Below, in pieces: positions 20,011-35,000 of a stretch of DNA of 64,000 nucleotides. The notes under the pieces were generated by a model. That model was not told the DNA's origin. It did not search any database and was given only the letters and a program-made list of their open reading frames with translations. Position 1 is the first letter of the stretch; each line of letters begins with the position of its first letter. A program made the position numbers and the translations under genes. The stretch is taken from assembly GCF_036248255.1 (NCBI RefSeq), contig NZ_CP109179.1:682001-746000 (forward strand), written 5' to 3'. The stretch is from Streptomyces sp. NBC_01717 (GTDB lineage Bacteria > Actinomycetota > Actinomycetes > Streptomycetales > Streptomycetaceae).

Positions 20011-23000
20011 AGGGGCGGCAGGTCGTCGCTGCCCGCCCAGGCCCTCAGCTCGGGGCTAGACCTCTCGGTCGCCCACACCCTTTCGTCCTCCGGCAGCCTC
20101 GCCGGGGCCATCTCCGCGTGCGTCGGCGCCTCCAGCGCCACGTCCAGCCGCCGGAGGAACGTGATGGCCTGTCCCCCCGTCAGCGACGTGAAGTCGTGTC
20201 CGGCCAGGAAGCCGGGGGGCGGTGTTGGCCGGCGTGTGCCGAACAGGTCCGGGCCAAGGAGATAGGTGTCCTCTCCCGGCCGCCGCACACGGGTCGGAGT
20301 GATCACTGACGCGTGCAGGTCCGCCAGCAGCTCGTCCGCTCTCGCGTACGGGGCGACCTGGCCGCCCGCGACCCGGCTTCCCCCTCCTGCCGTGACATGA
20401 GGCGAGGGGAGGTGGCTCGCGTTACTCCGTGCCGCGCCGGGGTGGTCGATGGCGGGCGGGCTGTCGGCCTCCGATACGAGCCGCGACGCTTCCGAGAAAG
20501 CGGATGCGGACGTCAACGCAAAAACTGATTCCGGGGTCTGCGGTGCCCCGCCGCGCAGACCGGCCGGCCGGCCGGTGAGCAGGACCTGCGCGATCGCCTC
20601 ACCACGTTGGCGAAGCGTGCCTGTCCGCAGGTGGGAAGGCAGCTCGTCGTGTAGCCGCTCCACCGTCCCGGCATCCACGGGGCCGTGGCCCGGGTCCAAC
20701 GCCCGCATTTCTCGGGCCACCTCCGTGTGGAGCAGCGCGAGGTCCTGGGAGAGAGCCGACTCCGGTCGGGCCCCTTCGGACGACGTCGGCTCGAACCCCT
20801 GGGCGGACGGTGCATCGACCTCATCGACCTGTTCGGAAAGACCTGTTCCGCCTGTTCCGGGCCGTGGAGCGCGCGGTTGCGGGGCGACGTAGTGGTCCTC
20901 ACCTTCATGGATGACGACGGCGAGCGGCAACTCGGGTTCCTCCCGTCGGGCGGCACCGGTGATCTGGCCATCACCTGTCGGCCTGTCACCGACGGCCTCG
21001 CCGGTTTCGTCGTCGCCGTCGTGGTCGCCGCCGATGAATTCGACTTCTTCGTTCGAATTCACCAGCGCTATCCGGACGCCCAGTTCTCGGGCTGCCACGG
21101 CGGACAGGACGCGGGCCGTCAGCTCCCTGACGGTCTCCTCTTCGCCGTCTGCGTACGTTGGGTCAAGGAGCAGGAGCCGGAACCGGTGGACGAGACTCAG
21201 GGCGACATCGGCGAGGGCTAACCTGCCGCCCCCCAGAGCACCCTGCACCAGCTGTCCCGGCGAGTGCGGCACACCGGCGCCGCGCAGCAAGTCCAGCGGC
21301 ACCAGGGCCCCGCCGTCCAGGGGCGGCAGCGCGTGGCCGGGGACGTCGGCGTCGGTGACGCGAAGCGAAAGCCAGGCGGAGAACGCTTCGGCTGTGCCGG
21401 CATCAGCTGCCGCGAGGATCTCAAGCGCAGCAGGTGCCACGTGACGCAGAGCGAGCAGTAGCGAGCCGGTGAAGCCTTGATCTGTTTGCGGGGGCTCGCT
21501 TGGAGCCAACGTCAACGCCGCCCCGTCCAGTTCGGCAGAGTTTGGCCCAGTGCGGCGGTAGACGCCTCGTCGAGGCGACGCGGTGGCGGAATACGGCTCA
21601 GTCGATTCCTCGTCGCGGTTGGGGTACTGCTTGTCTGGCGAAGCCAACCGTAGGGCTGGTGCGGTGGTCTTGGCTTCGGAGTGCGGGGAGTCCGCGCTTT
21701 CGGGGAGGGGTGGGGGCGGTAGGAAGTGCGGGCGGTGCGGACACACCTCCCGCCACGTGTCGGGTGAGGCGGTCAGGTGGACCTGGGAGATGCCGTCGGC
21801 GTCGGGGTCGGACACGGGCAGACCATCGCGGCTGGTGTGGTGGAGTACGCGTCGGCCGGTTTGGTCCGCGATCGCGTGTGCCAGGGCCTCCCGCCCGGCG
21901 AGATCCCCCGAGACCTGGAGCATGATGGGGACGTCCAGGTCGGGGAGTTGCGGGTCTGCGGTCAGAAGCTCGGCGATCTGATCGAACGGCACCGGGTGCC
22001 GGGCCCCGTTCGGCTCGACCGCTTCAACGTGGCGGGGGCCGACCTCGGCGACCAGGAAATAATGCTCTGCCAGCTCCATGTCCAGGTCCAGTTTTTTGAT
22101 CGGTCTGCTGGTGAAGTTGCGGCCTCGGATGCCGGTTTGGGTGCTTTGGGTGAGGGTGTCGGGGGAGAGGAGTTGGGTGGTGGTATGGAGGTGGTGGGCT
22201 GCCCAGGCGGCGGGTCCGGTTCCGGTGCGGCCTGCGGCGATCGCGTGCGCTATCAGAACCAGGACGGTGTCTTTGTGTTCCTGGGTGACTGGTTGGGTTA
22301 TGTCCAGGTGGAGGATGTTTCGCGTGAGGTTGTCCGTGGGGCCGCCGTAGGCGTTGATGGCGACTTGGGCGCGTACCAGTGACCAGAAGGCCAGGGCGCG
22401 CTGGTCGCCGTCGGTGACTGGTCCGATCACGGGACCGTTCACCGGCTTGGCGAAGTCCACGTTGTCCAGGATGGCACGTGTGGCGTATTCGCTGTCGCGG
22501 GTCCATGCATCGTGGGGGGCTTGGACTGCGGGGAGGGGTAGGTGTGCGGTGAGCTGGAAGGGTCGCGAGGTGTCTTGGGCCCACTGCCGGGCGTGTGTGA
22601 GCAGTGCGCGGTGTGCGTCGGCGTCGGTGTCGGCGGTGGGTGTCGGTTGGTCGGTGGTTTGGTGGAGTTGTTGTGCGGCGTGTTGGAAGAAGGCGAGGGT
22701 GAAGGGGCCGGTTCCGATGAAGGCGGGGTCTGCTTGGCGGAGTCGTTCCAGGGCTCCGATGCCGGCCACGAGGTGTGGGTCGTGTTCGGCGGTGGGGCCG
22801 AAGACCTGTCGCAGGGCCCGCACCAGGCGGGCTGCCTGGCCGACAATGTGCTGTGGCAGCGGGCCTGGGCCGGCGGTCAGGCCCATGTCGCGTGCCAGCT
22901 GCTCCATCGCATCGCCTTCCGGATCCGGCCGGAACTCCTTCCACTCACCGAACCCGCCCCGACTGTCGGCCTCGATCCCCAGATCGTGGCTGTTTGCGTC

Positions 23001-26000
23001 TTGGCCCACGCCGTGGGTGGGTGCGTAGAGGGGGGCGCTGGTTTCGGTGGCCAGGATCTGGGCGGATTCGGCGGTGGTCAGCGGGTCCACGGCTCCTTGC
23101 GGCACGGTGGCCGCATAGCACGTTGAGACGAGGATGGGCACGGGGTGGCCTTGGGCTGTTTGGCGCAGTCTGTTCAGGCTGGGGCGTCGTTTGAGGTAGC
23201 CGCCCGCGGACCGCGGCGTCCCCCACAGCTTCCTGACTTCTCCGTTGATCCGTGCCCGCCACCAGAAGCGGCCGTGCCCGTCGCCGTGACCGTCGAAGAC
23301 ATACATCTGCAGGGCCGGGTCCGCGTCCGCCCACGGCGTGGGCGTTGTCCCCACCGGGACCAACTTCGGGTGAGCCGGATCTACGTGGTAGACGGACTGT
23401 GCGGATCGCAGCCGGGAATGGTAGTCGGCTGCCTCGGCGGTAGCCTGGTCGGCTTCGCTGATGGTGGAGCGGCCGATGGACTGGTGTGTTTCGGGGTCGA
23501 TGAGGGCGTGGGTGATGAGGTCCCGGTCGGGCACCCAGTAGCGTTTGTTGCCCTTCCTGGTGTAGAGCCACTGGCCGCTGCTCGACGGTTCCGTCCCTGG
23601 CGGGGGCAGCAGTCCGGGCGGGCTGACCACCCACTGTCCCATCGGCTGCTCTCCCGGGTCTTCGTCGATCCGGACCGGGTAAGTCGTGCCAGTTTCCTCG
23701 TCGTTCCACGTTCCGGCGTGGCCGGTGGACGTCCACACGTTTTTGCCGGTGGTGTTGGCCACGGTCCGTGCCAGGTCGAGTGCCAGGTCGATTCTGTGCG
23801 GGGTGAGCAGGAGGATCGGGGCGCCGAACGGCCGGGCGGGATCGTTGGCGATCAGCTCGGCTAACACGTCCTCGGTGACCGGCCGGATGCCCTTTAGGGT
23901 CTGGATCCGGAACCGGCGCGATTGAAGTTCGCTCTCATCCTCATCCTTGACGGTGGTGTAGAGGAAGGTGTTGTCCGGCCAGGGGGCGTTGGTGAGACTG
24001 CCCTCGTCCAACTCGAAGTCGTCGTCGGTTGCCTTCAGCAGGCCGACGGTGCCGAGATTGAGGTTTTCTGGCGATTCGTCGTTCCAGTCGCGACCCTGGT
24101 TCTGGCCCTGGGGGGTCGTGACAAGCCATCTGTCGGAGAGGGCCCCCTCGGTCTGGAGGTGGTGGGCTTCCAGGGCTGCCAGGCTGTGGGCCCGTCCCTC
24201 ACGCCGTGCCGCATTCACCGCCTGGACGGCCCGGCGGCGCCGGTCGGCCGGGTCTGTCACGTGTCGAAGGTGCAGCCTCTGGACGGCGAACCGGTCGAGG
24301 TCCGCCAGCGTCAAGGGAGCAAGGTCCGGGTTGTCAGGGAGAAGGCCGGCCAGGGTCTCGAGCGCCGTTTGTAGGTCGTCCTCCTCATCATCCATGACAT
24401 CGCTGGTGTCGAGGTAGAGCGGGTTGAGTTCATCGGCCTGATTCGTGCTGCTCGTGCCGTCCACTGGGGCCGGGTCGCCGACCTCGCCGCTGTGAGTGGG
24501 CGTCGAGTTCCAGCCCTGGGTGGGGAAATGTTCCGCCCGCAGGCGGTCGGCGAGCTCCTGGCGACTGCCCGCACCCGGCTTGCCGCTGAGAGAGGGGAGA
24601 GTGAGTGGTTGGGTTTTGTCTCCGGGTGCGGGGGCGGGCCGGTCGGGGTGGATCGCGACGAGTCGGGCGTGGCCCTTCGCGAAGGTGCTCTCCCGGCCGA
24701 AGAACTGGTAGCCGGACTCGATGAGCTGGAGGATCTCGTGCCCCAGCAACGCCGGGGGGCCTCCCTCGTCGGGCGACTTGTTGCTGTCCCAGAGGGCGCC
24801 GTTGCCCAGGTTCTCGATCTCCTGCCAGAAGTTTCCCGCGTTCAGCTGCCCGCCGATCAGCATGCCTTCGATCCGCGGACCGAGACTGGTGACGATTTTG
24901 AACACGGCGCGCTCCGCGATGCCGCCGTCCACGAAGGCGTAGTTGGCGGTAACGGACCAGTTGGTGATGTTCAGCAGCCGGCCTATACGCGCGTCCTCGG
25001 ACAGCTGGTCCCCGACCTGCCGCTTGCCCTGCTGGTACGCGGCCCACCGACTGGTGTCGCGGATGCGGCCGAGGACGAGCTTGCGCTTCGCACCGAGCGC
25101 CGCCGCCCGGTAGTTCGCCATCGTCTTCGACGCGGTGGCGGTCAGGTCGGCACGGATGCTCGACTCCAGGGCTGCCACCAGCTCGCCCCTGCCCCGCCCC
25201 TGGGGCGGACCCACCAGCTTATTCAGGTACTCGATGCTGTTGTTAGGCCCTCCGTTGAGTATGCCCCATTTCGAGCTTTTGTGATTCGCCTGCCAGGTGT
25301 CGTACTCGGCGAGGTACCTGTCGATTCCGCCCTCCGCCTTGGCGACCAGCCTGGGCACCTCACCATCGATCTTGCCCGGGTAGTGCAAGCGAGGATCGAC
25401 GCCAGCGGTGAGGACCTGTTCGACCGCGTCAGACATGTGGCTGACCCCCTCGAACCGCTCCTGACCGCTGCTGCCCGAGCCCGGGGAAGAGGCAATGGCT
25501 GCGGAGCTGCCGCTGTTCCAGCCGTCGGACGGGAAGACGGCCGTCGTGTCAGGGGTGGTTCCGCGCGCGCCAAGCGGGGTGTTGCCGTTCCAGCCATCAA
25601 CCCGGAACGGCGTGTCAGGCTGCAGTTCCTCGGAAAGCTCGCGCCATTCCCGCCAGTCCATGGCCTCGACGGGCATGCCGTCGGCTGAGGAATACTCCTG
25701 GATCGTCGGCACAACCGGAGTCGAGCCCGTCGGCTCGTCATCCGCAACGTCTGATTGTCCTGGCGTCGAGTTCCAGCCTCCGGTGGGGGATTGTGCTGCT
25801 GTCACAGGCGTGTGATCGGGTGTGTCCTGGTCCGTGGTCCCGGTTGGGGGCCGGCGTGTGGGAGAAGGGAGCGGGGTCGCCTCGTTGACGGTCACGTCCA
25901 GGTAAGCCGAACCCGCTGGGCCCTCGACGACGCGCCTGTCGACCACGGTGAATTTCATGCCCGGCGGGAAGAGGACCAGCTTCTTGTCCGGCCGGTCGGA

Positions 26001-29000
26001 GAAGGGGGTGACATCGCGGCCTGTGGAGTCGCGCACACGCAAGACGGCCAGATGCTGCGGCTCGTTGATGTCCGGTTCCGGCAGGAGTTCGAGCGCCTCC
26101 CTGGGATCCGTCGTGGCTTTGTGGACCGCATCGAAACTTGCGTCGCTCCCAGGCCAGAGAGTGCTCGCGTCGACGGTCCCTTCCATCCATCGAGGCAGGA
26201 AGACGTCCTTGTCTATGCCCGGCAGTACTTCCAACGCCTCTTTCACCGTGTACCCGTGGACGGGCAGGAAGCGCAGGGTGGCTTCGGCGATCTGGTCCAG
26301 GCGCCGTGTGACGGCACGGACGGAATGTCCGGGCCAGTCGGCTGTGTTTCGGGTGACGACCTGGTCCAGGTCCTCCGCGGTCTTTCTGAATTGCGGGTTC
26401 TGGACGAGAAGCCGTGGCAGCAGCTCGGCGTCGCCGCTGTACGGGCCCAGGGCACGCGCGTTCACCCGCGCAGCCGCAAGGTTCGTCCACACGTCGAGCC
26501 AGTTGGTGAGCAGGTGGCCGGTGGCGACGTTGAAGTGAGAGGTGAACTTCTTGAAAGCGTCTTCGGGCTGTTCGGTCGTGGCGTGCAGTTGCAGGGCGGC
26601 TATGTGCGCCTGTTGCAGGTGGACGGAGCCCTGCTGCCGGTGGTCGGCCTTCCACCGCTCGACGGCGGCAGCCACGCTGAGGGTCTGACTCGTCAGCGCG
26701 CCCGGCCACTGGTTGTCGGGGGATGCGAACACCTGCTGGAGGTCGTCAGGTGCGGGCGCTTGCGCCTCCCGCCTGGTCGCCTGGCTCATCAGCCTGTAGA
26801 AACGCAGGTGGGGCAGAGTCAGTCCCGCCCGGAGCTCTTCAGGGGCGGGCTCGGGTAGCACGGAGGCGACCGTCTCGTCGGCCCACTGGTACATGCCAAG
26901 CGCGTCGCCTGAGAGGATCTCGGCAAAATCCTCCAAGGGGTGCACCGCCTGCATGGCGTGGAACACCTCGATCATCGAGGCCGTACCGGTTTCCAGCGAG
27001 TGGCCCATCACCGCCAAAAAGAAGGGGCCCGGGATGCCGGCCACGCTCACCTGGTCGTACGCGGCCAGCAGCCACTTCTCGCTGTCGGCCGGTCCGGCCG
27101 ACAGGGGGAATCCCCGCAGGGTCAGGCTCTGCCGCTGGTCGGCGGAGTAGGGCGAGTCGGCCGGCGGGCGTGCGGTGAGGCTGGCCGGCCTCAGTTCGGG
27201 CTTGCTCTCCCAGAGGTCGGCGAGGGTGTTCGGCTGTTCGTCGGTATTGGCGTAGGCGGCACGCCGGAACGCGTCCATCAGGTCGGTCAGGGTCGCCTCG
27301 CCGCTCTCGTCGAGCAGGTGGTCGAAGGCCTGCGCCACTTCGGCGGCGTTGCGCGGCTCGGCGTCCAGGAACACCCGGGATGCCGTTTCCACGCCGTAAT
27401 GGCTCGCCAACAGCGCATGCAGATCGGAGACCGCCCGCCGGGCCTCTTCGATCACCGCGGGGCTGGCAGCAAGCGCCCGACCGACCATGTCTTCATACTG
27501 CAGACTCTGCGAGTTCCAGGCGGGATCGTCGTACGCCGCGTCGAAGGGCGACACCAACTCTTGCGATGCGGACCGCCAAGGGTCAGCGATTATCCGCTCG
27601 GCTTCCTCACGTATCTCCTTGGTGCGTGCGGTGACCTGGGCCCGCTTGTCCGCCCGTTCCTTGAGTAGCCGCTCGGCAACCTTCCGGCGGCTGCCCGCAG
27701 CGTCAGACAGGAATTCCACGAGCCTGTCGAACACCTTGTCGTCGGCTCTCTCCCAATAACTCATAGTGAGCTCTAGAATGACCCGGAAATACTTGACTTT
27801 CTCCCGCAGTACGTCGTCCTTGTCCGTCCTCGATGACGCCTGGAGTTCCGTGACTTCCTTCTGGAAGCGGGTCCAAAGCGGCTCCAGTCCGAGCGCCAGT
27901 TGGTCCGCTTTGCGGGTGGCCTTGGTCGCCACCATGGCCAGTGGGTCGATGGTGCCGTCGGGCAGATAGCGGCCGTCGCCGTCCGGGTTGTGCACGCCGA
28001 TGGGCCGCGGCCATCCGGTCGGCTGCTGTGTGAGCCCGCGGTCGATCGGCAGCCCTGAGGCGAACTTCGCCTCCGGCCGGTACAAACGCGAGACCAGCTT
28101 GCCAAGACCCTCCTCGTCGAGGCCGAACGCATGCCGGGGGAAGTCCCCGCCGATCCGCGCCACCTCGCGCAGCACGGACAAGGCGATGCCCTCACGCACG
28201 TCCGCACCGTGGAAGACCTCCTCCTCGAAGGAGACCAGAACCCGCCGCCGGCCGGCCGGCGCATCCGGGTAGGTGTTCACCCACTGGGTGTGGAGGCCAA
28301 CCACGAGCCGCGAGGAGCGAAGAGGCAGGTCACGGTCCGGCATTCGCAGCTCGCGCATGCTGGCCCGCTCCAGCGGGGCCCCCTGGTCGTGCAGGGACAC
28401 CCAGCCGCCCAGCCGCTCCAGCTCCTCGATGCCGAAGACCAGCGTGGTGGGACCGTACCGGGTCTGCATCGGGGCGTCCCCGGACTCCACCCGGAAGAAC
28501 GCGAAGTCCCCGTTGCCCAATAGCGCCGTGTCCATCGTGCTCATGCCCGAGGCGAGGAAGGCCTCTCCCTGCCGTTCCAGCGCCGACAGGGAGACCAGCA
28601 CACCGCTGTTGGCGATGGCATGGAAGGCGGGCGTGGCGTGCTTGAGCCTCAGCGGAAGGCTCCGCAGCCGCTCATACAGGTCCTGCCACTGCCTGTCGCC
28701 CAGCAGGTCACCCACGTCCGACCGCAGCGCCGCGACGTTGCCGCGCGACAACTCCCGCACGAACTCCGCCCTATCCGCACGCGTCATCTTCTCGAGATCC
28801 GGCATGACGAGACGCCACAGGACCCCATCCGGGAGGCTGGCATATGCCTTGCGCCCGCGGTAGGCCCGCACATGTTCGGCGAGCACCTCCAACGTGCTCG
28901 GGGCCACAGGCCGCAAGCCGTCCAGGGTCAGGTCGCTGACACCGCCGCTCGCCGCCGCGCGCTGCACCGCGTCCGCCAGGTTCCGGGCCGCCGCCACCGT

Positions 29001-32000
29001 CGGCACAAAACTGTTCCTCAGGTAGTACTGGCCGCCGAAACGGGCAGCGTCCACCATGAAACCGTTCAACGCCTGCGCCACCACATCGGCGAAACGCCGC
29101 ACCTCGCCCGCACGCTCGAGTACGCGGTGGACAGCGGCCCCTGAATCGCCACCTTTTCGATGGAGCATCCGGTTCCATCGGTGGACCAACCGGTCAATCG
29201 CGGTGAGGGCGTTGTAGGAGTCCCCGTCGCTCAGCAGTCGTTCCAGGCCGTCCAGTGACGCCTTCAGCTCCTGGAAGCGAGCTTGGACCTCCGCACCACT
29301 CCACAGGACCTGGCTGCCGTCCCCGCCGCCTGCGGCACGAACCGCACGGTCCAGACGGGAAGCGAAGTCCCGAACCTCGCGAGCCCACCTGGACTCGTCC
29401 AGCCCGGCGAACCGATCCACCAACTCGTGCAGCTCCCGCTGGGACAGAACCCTGGTATCGATCAGCGCACTCGTCCGAAGCCGCTCGTCGAAATCCAGAG
29501 CCCGCCACTCCCGCCAGGGCATGGCGCCCCGCGCGCGAGCATCGCGCAACGAGCTCAGGGAAGTCACCGCCTCGCCGTCGAACAGGAGGTAGAGCGGCTT
29601 GAGTTTCTTGGCTTGGCTCGCTGGCGAGTTCCAGCCGTCGGGCGGGAATTGCGTTGTCGTGTCGGGGGTGGCTGCGGATGTCATGTTGCCGTCCTCAGCC
29701 GCGGACGAGGCTCCGGGGTGGAAGGTGCGCCAGGCGGTGGCGTTGCCGTCGGCGTCGTATTTCAGGTTGACGCGTGGGGCTTCGCCTTCGGGCTGGCTGA
29801 AGTTCACCTCGCCGACGGGTGCGTTGACCGTCCACCCGGAAACGTCCGCGACGATCTGCGCGTCGCTCTGCGCGCGGTCCGGGGTCGTGGACTCCGCGCC
29901 TGCGGTGCAGGAGAACAGAGTGATCTGCTTGAAGCCGGACAGTTCCTTCTTACGCGCGCGCAGTTCCCGGCCGACCTCCTCCGCACTCCAGACCCGGCTG
30001 CGGCCGTCCGGCCCCACGACGTGGAACCCCTGCTCGTTATGGTGAAGCGCCAGGAAGAACGACTCCCCGAACTTGTGCGGAAGGTCCCGCCATTCACTGC
30101 CCGGGGTGTTCTGGTCGTCCAGACGCCACTGCAGATAACTCTTCTGCTCGGCGAGCTTGCCGTAAGCGTCCTTGCGCTTCCCGGCATCCTGGGCGTTGAA
30201 GGACATCACGCCGATACGCCGGTCGCTGGAGTCGGTGATCTCCTGCGCCACCGCATCAGGAGCCTGCCACCGGGACTCCGCCCGCTGGGAGAGCGTCTGT
30301 CCACCATCCCGGAACGGCGTGTCATGCTGCAGTTCCTCGGAAATCTCGCGCCATTCCCGCCAGTCCATGGCCTCGACGGGCATGCCGTCGGCTGAGGAAT
30401 ACTCTTGGATCCCGTTCTGGTGACTGTAGAGGTAAAGCGTCGGCACAACCGGAGTCGAGCCCGTCGGCTCGTTATCCATGACGTCTGATTGTCCTGGCGC
30501 CGAGTTCCAGCCTTCCTTGGGGAATTGTGCTTCCGTCAGAGGTGTCTGGTCGGGTGTGTTCTGGGTCGCGGTGCCGGTCGGGGGCTGCGGTGTGGGGGAG
30601 GGGAGCGGGGTCGCCTCGTCGACGGTCACTCGTAGGTAAGTCGGACCCGCTTTGCCCTTGACGAAGCGCTTGTCGACCACGGTGAATTTCGTGTCCGGCG
30701 GGAAGAGGACCCGGTTCGTGTCCGGCCGGTCGGAGAAGGGCGTGACATCGCGGCCCGTGGAGTTATGCACACGGAGGACGACCAGATACTGCGGCCCGTC
30801 GCTGTTCGGTTTGGGCAGGGGCTGGAGCGCCTCCTTTAGGACCGTCGTGGCTCTCTGGACCATCCCGACACGTATCCGGCCCCCAAGCAGGAGATCGTCG
30901 GCGGTCCCTTCCATCCATGTCGGCAGGAAGACTTCACTGCCCACAGGCGGCAGTGCTGTCAACGCCTCTTTCACCGTGTACGCGTGGACGGGCAGGAAGC
31001 GCAGCGCGGTTTCGGCGATCTTGTCCAGGCGCCGTGTGACGGCACGGACGGAATGTCCGGGCCAGTCGGCCGTGTTTCGGGTGACGACCTGGTCCAGCTC
31101 CTCCGCGGTCTTTCTGAATTGCGGGCTCTGGACGAGAAGCCGCGGCAGCAGCTCGGCGTCACCGCTGTACGAGCCCAGGGCACGCGCTTCCACCCGCGCA
31201 GCCGCAAGGTCCTTCCACACGTCGAGCCAGGTGGCGAGCAGTTTGCGGGTGGCGACGTCGAAACGAGAGGTGAACTTCTTAAAAGCGTCTTCGGGCTGTT
31301 CGGTCATGGCGTGCAATTGCAGGGCGGCTATGTGCGCCTGCTGCAGGTGCACGGAGCCCTGCTGCCGGTGATCGGCCTTCCACCGCTCGACGGCGATACC
31401 CACGCTTCTGGCCTGACTCGTCAGCGCGCCCGGCCACTGGTTATCGGGCGACGCGAACACCTGCTGGAGGTCATCGGGCCCCACCGACCAGGCCTCCCGG
31501 CTGACAGCCTGACTCATCAGCCTGTAGAAGCCCAAGTGAGGCAGAGCCAACGCCTCACGGAGCCCTTCAGGGGCGGGCTCGGGCAGCACGGCGGCGACCA
31601 CGACCTCGAACGCCTGGTACATGCCCAGCGCGTCGCCTGAGATAATCTCGCCAATATCCCAGCCGGAATACGCCGCCTGTATGGCTTGGAGCACCTCGAT
31701 CATCGAGGCCGTACCGGTTTCCAGCGAGTGGCTCATCACCGCCAGAGGGAAGGGGCTCGGGTTGCCGGCCACGCTCAACTGGTCATACGCGGCCAGCAGC
31801 CACTGCTCGCTGGTGGCCGGACCGGCCGACAGCGGGAATCCCCGCAGGCTCAGGCTCTGCCGCTCGTCGGCGGAGTAGGACAAGTCGGCCGGCGGGCGTG
31901 CGGGCAGACCCGCCGGCCTCAGCTCGGGCTTGCTCTCCCACAGGTCGGCGAGGGTGTTCGGCTGTTCCTCGGTATTGGCGTAGGCGGCACGCCGGAACGC

Positions 32001-35000
32001 GTCCATCAGGTCGGTCAGGGTCGCCTCGCCGCTCTCGTCGAGCAGGTGGTCGAAGGCCTGCACCACCTCAGCGGCGTTGCGCGGCTCGGCGTCCAGGAAC
32101 ACCCGGGATGCCGCCTCCGCACCGTAATGGCTCGCCAACAGCACATGCAGATCGGAGACCGCCCGCCGGGCCCCTTCGAACACCGCCGGGCTGGCAGCAA
32201 GCGCCCCGCCGACCGCGCCTTCATACAGCAGACTCTGCCAGGTCCAGGCAGGATCGTCGTACACCGCGTCGAAGGGCGACAGCCTCTCTCCCGAGCCGAA
32301 CCCCGAACGGTCAGCGATTATCCGCTCGGCTTCCTCAAGTATCTCCTTGGTGCGTGCGGTGACCTGGGCCCGCTTGTACGCCCGCTCCTTGAGCAGCTGC
32401 TCAGCAACCTCCCGGCGACCGCCCTCAGCGTCAGACCGGAATTCCACGAGCCTGTCGAACACCTCCTTCTCGGCACTCTCGTAACCATGAAGTTTTCTCT
32501 CTAGAAGGGTCCGGAACTCCTCGGCCATTTCCTCCAATACTTGGGTACTGTCCACTCTTGAGGACATCTGGAGTTCGGCGACTTCCGTCTGGAAGTCGGC
32601 CCACTCCTCCTCCTGCTGGATCGCCCAGCCGTCCGCATCCTTGGCGGCCGTGCTCACCGCCATGCCCAGTGGGTCGATGGTGCCGTCGGGCAGATAGCGG
32701 CCGTCGCCGTCCGGGTTGTGCACCACGATGGGCCGCGGCCATCCGGTCGGCTGCTGTGTGAGCCCGAGGTCGATCGGCAGCCCTGAGGCGAACTTCGCCT
32801 CCGGCCGGTACAAACGCGAGACCAGCTTGCCAAGACCCTCCTCGTCGAGACCGAACGCATGCCGGGGGAAGTCCCCGCCGATCCGCGCCACCTCGCGCAG
32901 CACGGACAAAGCGATACCCTCACGCACGTCCGCACCGTAAAAGACCTCCTCCTCGAACGAGACCAGAACCGACCGCCGGCCGGCCGGCGCATCCGGGTAG
33001 GTGTTCACCCACTTAATGCGCTCCCCCTGGAAGTCGATGCCATCCAGGACCCTGGAGGAGCGCAGAGGCCTCCAGCGGCCCGGCATCCGCAGCTCGCGCA
33101 TGCTGGCCCGGACCAGCGGGTCCGCCTGGTCGTGCAGGGAGACCCAGCCGCCCAGCCGCTCCAGCTCCTCAATGCCGAAGACCAGCGTGGTGGGACCGAA
33201 CCGGGTCTGCATCGGGGCGTCCCCGGACTCCACCCGGAAGAACGCGAAGTCCCCGTTGCCCAATCGCGCTGTGTCATCTTCGCTCCAGCCCGAGGCGAGG
33301 AAGGCATCTCCCTGCCGTTCCAGAGCCGACAGGGAGAGCAGCACACCGCTGTTGGCGATGGCGTGAAAGGCGGGCGTGGCGTGCTTGAGCCTCAGCGGAA
33401 GATTCCGCAGCCGCTCATACAGGTCCCGCCACTGCCTGTCGCCCAGCAGGTCACCCACGTCCGACCGCAGCGCCGCGACGTTGCCGCGCGACAACTCCCG
33501 CACGAACTCCGCCCTATCCGCACGCGACATCTTCTCGAGATCCGGCACGACGCGGTCCCACTGCTCCCCCGTCGGGACACTGGCATACGCCTTGCGCCCG
33601 CGGTAGGCCCGCACATGTTCGGCCAGCGCCCCCAACGTGCTCGGGGCCACAGGCCGCAGACCATCACGCACCAGCTCGCGGGCATTACCGGCCGCCACCG
33701 CGCGCTGCACCGCGTCCGCCAGGTTCCGGGCCGCCGCCACCGTCGGCACAAAACTGTTCCTCAAGTGGTACTGACCGCCGAAACGGGCAGCGTCCACCAT
33801 GAAACCGTTCAACGCCTGCGCCACCACATCGGCGAAACGCCGCACCTCGCCCGCACGCTCGCGCGCCACCGCCTCGTCGAACTCCACGCCGCTCCACAGC
33901 CCCTCCAGGCCGCCCAACGACGCCTTCAGCTCCTGGAAGCGAGCTTGGACCTCCTCACCGGTCCACAGAACCTGACTGCCGTCCCTCCAGGGCAGGACGC
34001 CCTGCGCGGGAGCATCACTCAACGAGTCCAGCGACATGACCTCCTGGTCATCGGCCAGAAGGTGGAGCGGGTTGAGTTCCTCGGCCTGGCCCGGTGATGA
34101 GTTCCAGCCTTCCTCGGGGAATTGTGCTTCCGTCAGAGGTGTCGGGTCGGGTGTGTTCTGGGTCGCGGCATCGGTCGGGGGTTGCGGCGTGGGGGAGGGG
34201 AGCGGGGTCGCCTCGTCGACGGTCACTTCTACGTAATCCGAACCCGCTGGGCCCTCGACGATACTGTTGCCGACCACGGTGAATTTCATGCCCGGCGGGA
34301 AGAGGACCAGCTTCGTGCCCGGCCGGTCGGAGAAGGGCGTGACATCGCGGCCCGTGGAGTTGCGCACACGGAGGACGACCAGATGCTGCGGCCCGTCGTT
34401 GTTCGGTTCGGGTAGGAGCTGGAGCGCCGTCTCTAGGTCCGTCGTGGCTCTCTGGGCCACCTCGAAACGTTTCTCGCGCCCAGGCGGGAGAGCGGCGACG
34501 GCTGGCATCCATGTCCGGGCGGTGTTGCCTTTCATCCATGTCGGCAGGAAGACTTCCTTGCCCACAGGCGGCAGTGCTGTCAACGCCTCTTTCACCATGT
34601 ACGCGTGGACGGGCAAGAAGCGCAGGGTGGTTTCGGCGATCTTGTCCAGACGCCGTGTGACGGCACGGACGGAATGTCCGGGCCAGTCGGCTGTGTTTCG
34701 GGTGACGACCTGGTCCAGCTCCTCCGCGGTCTTTCTGAATTGCGGGTTCTGGACGAGAAGCCGTGGCAGCAGCTCGGCGTCGCCGCTGTATGGGCTTAGG
34801 GTGCGCGCGTTCACCCGCGCAGCCGCAAGGTCCTTCCACACGTCGAGCCAGGTGGCGAGCAGTTTGCGGGTGGCGTCGTCGAAGCGAGAGGTGAACTTCT
34901 TGAAAGCGTCTGCGGGCTGTTCGGTCGTGGCGTGCAGTTGCAGGGCGGCTATGTGCGCCTGCTGCAGGTGGACTGAGCCCTGCTGCCGGTGATCGGCCTT

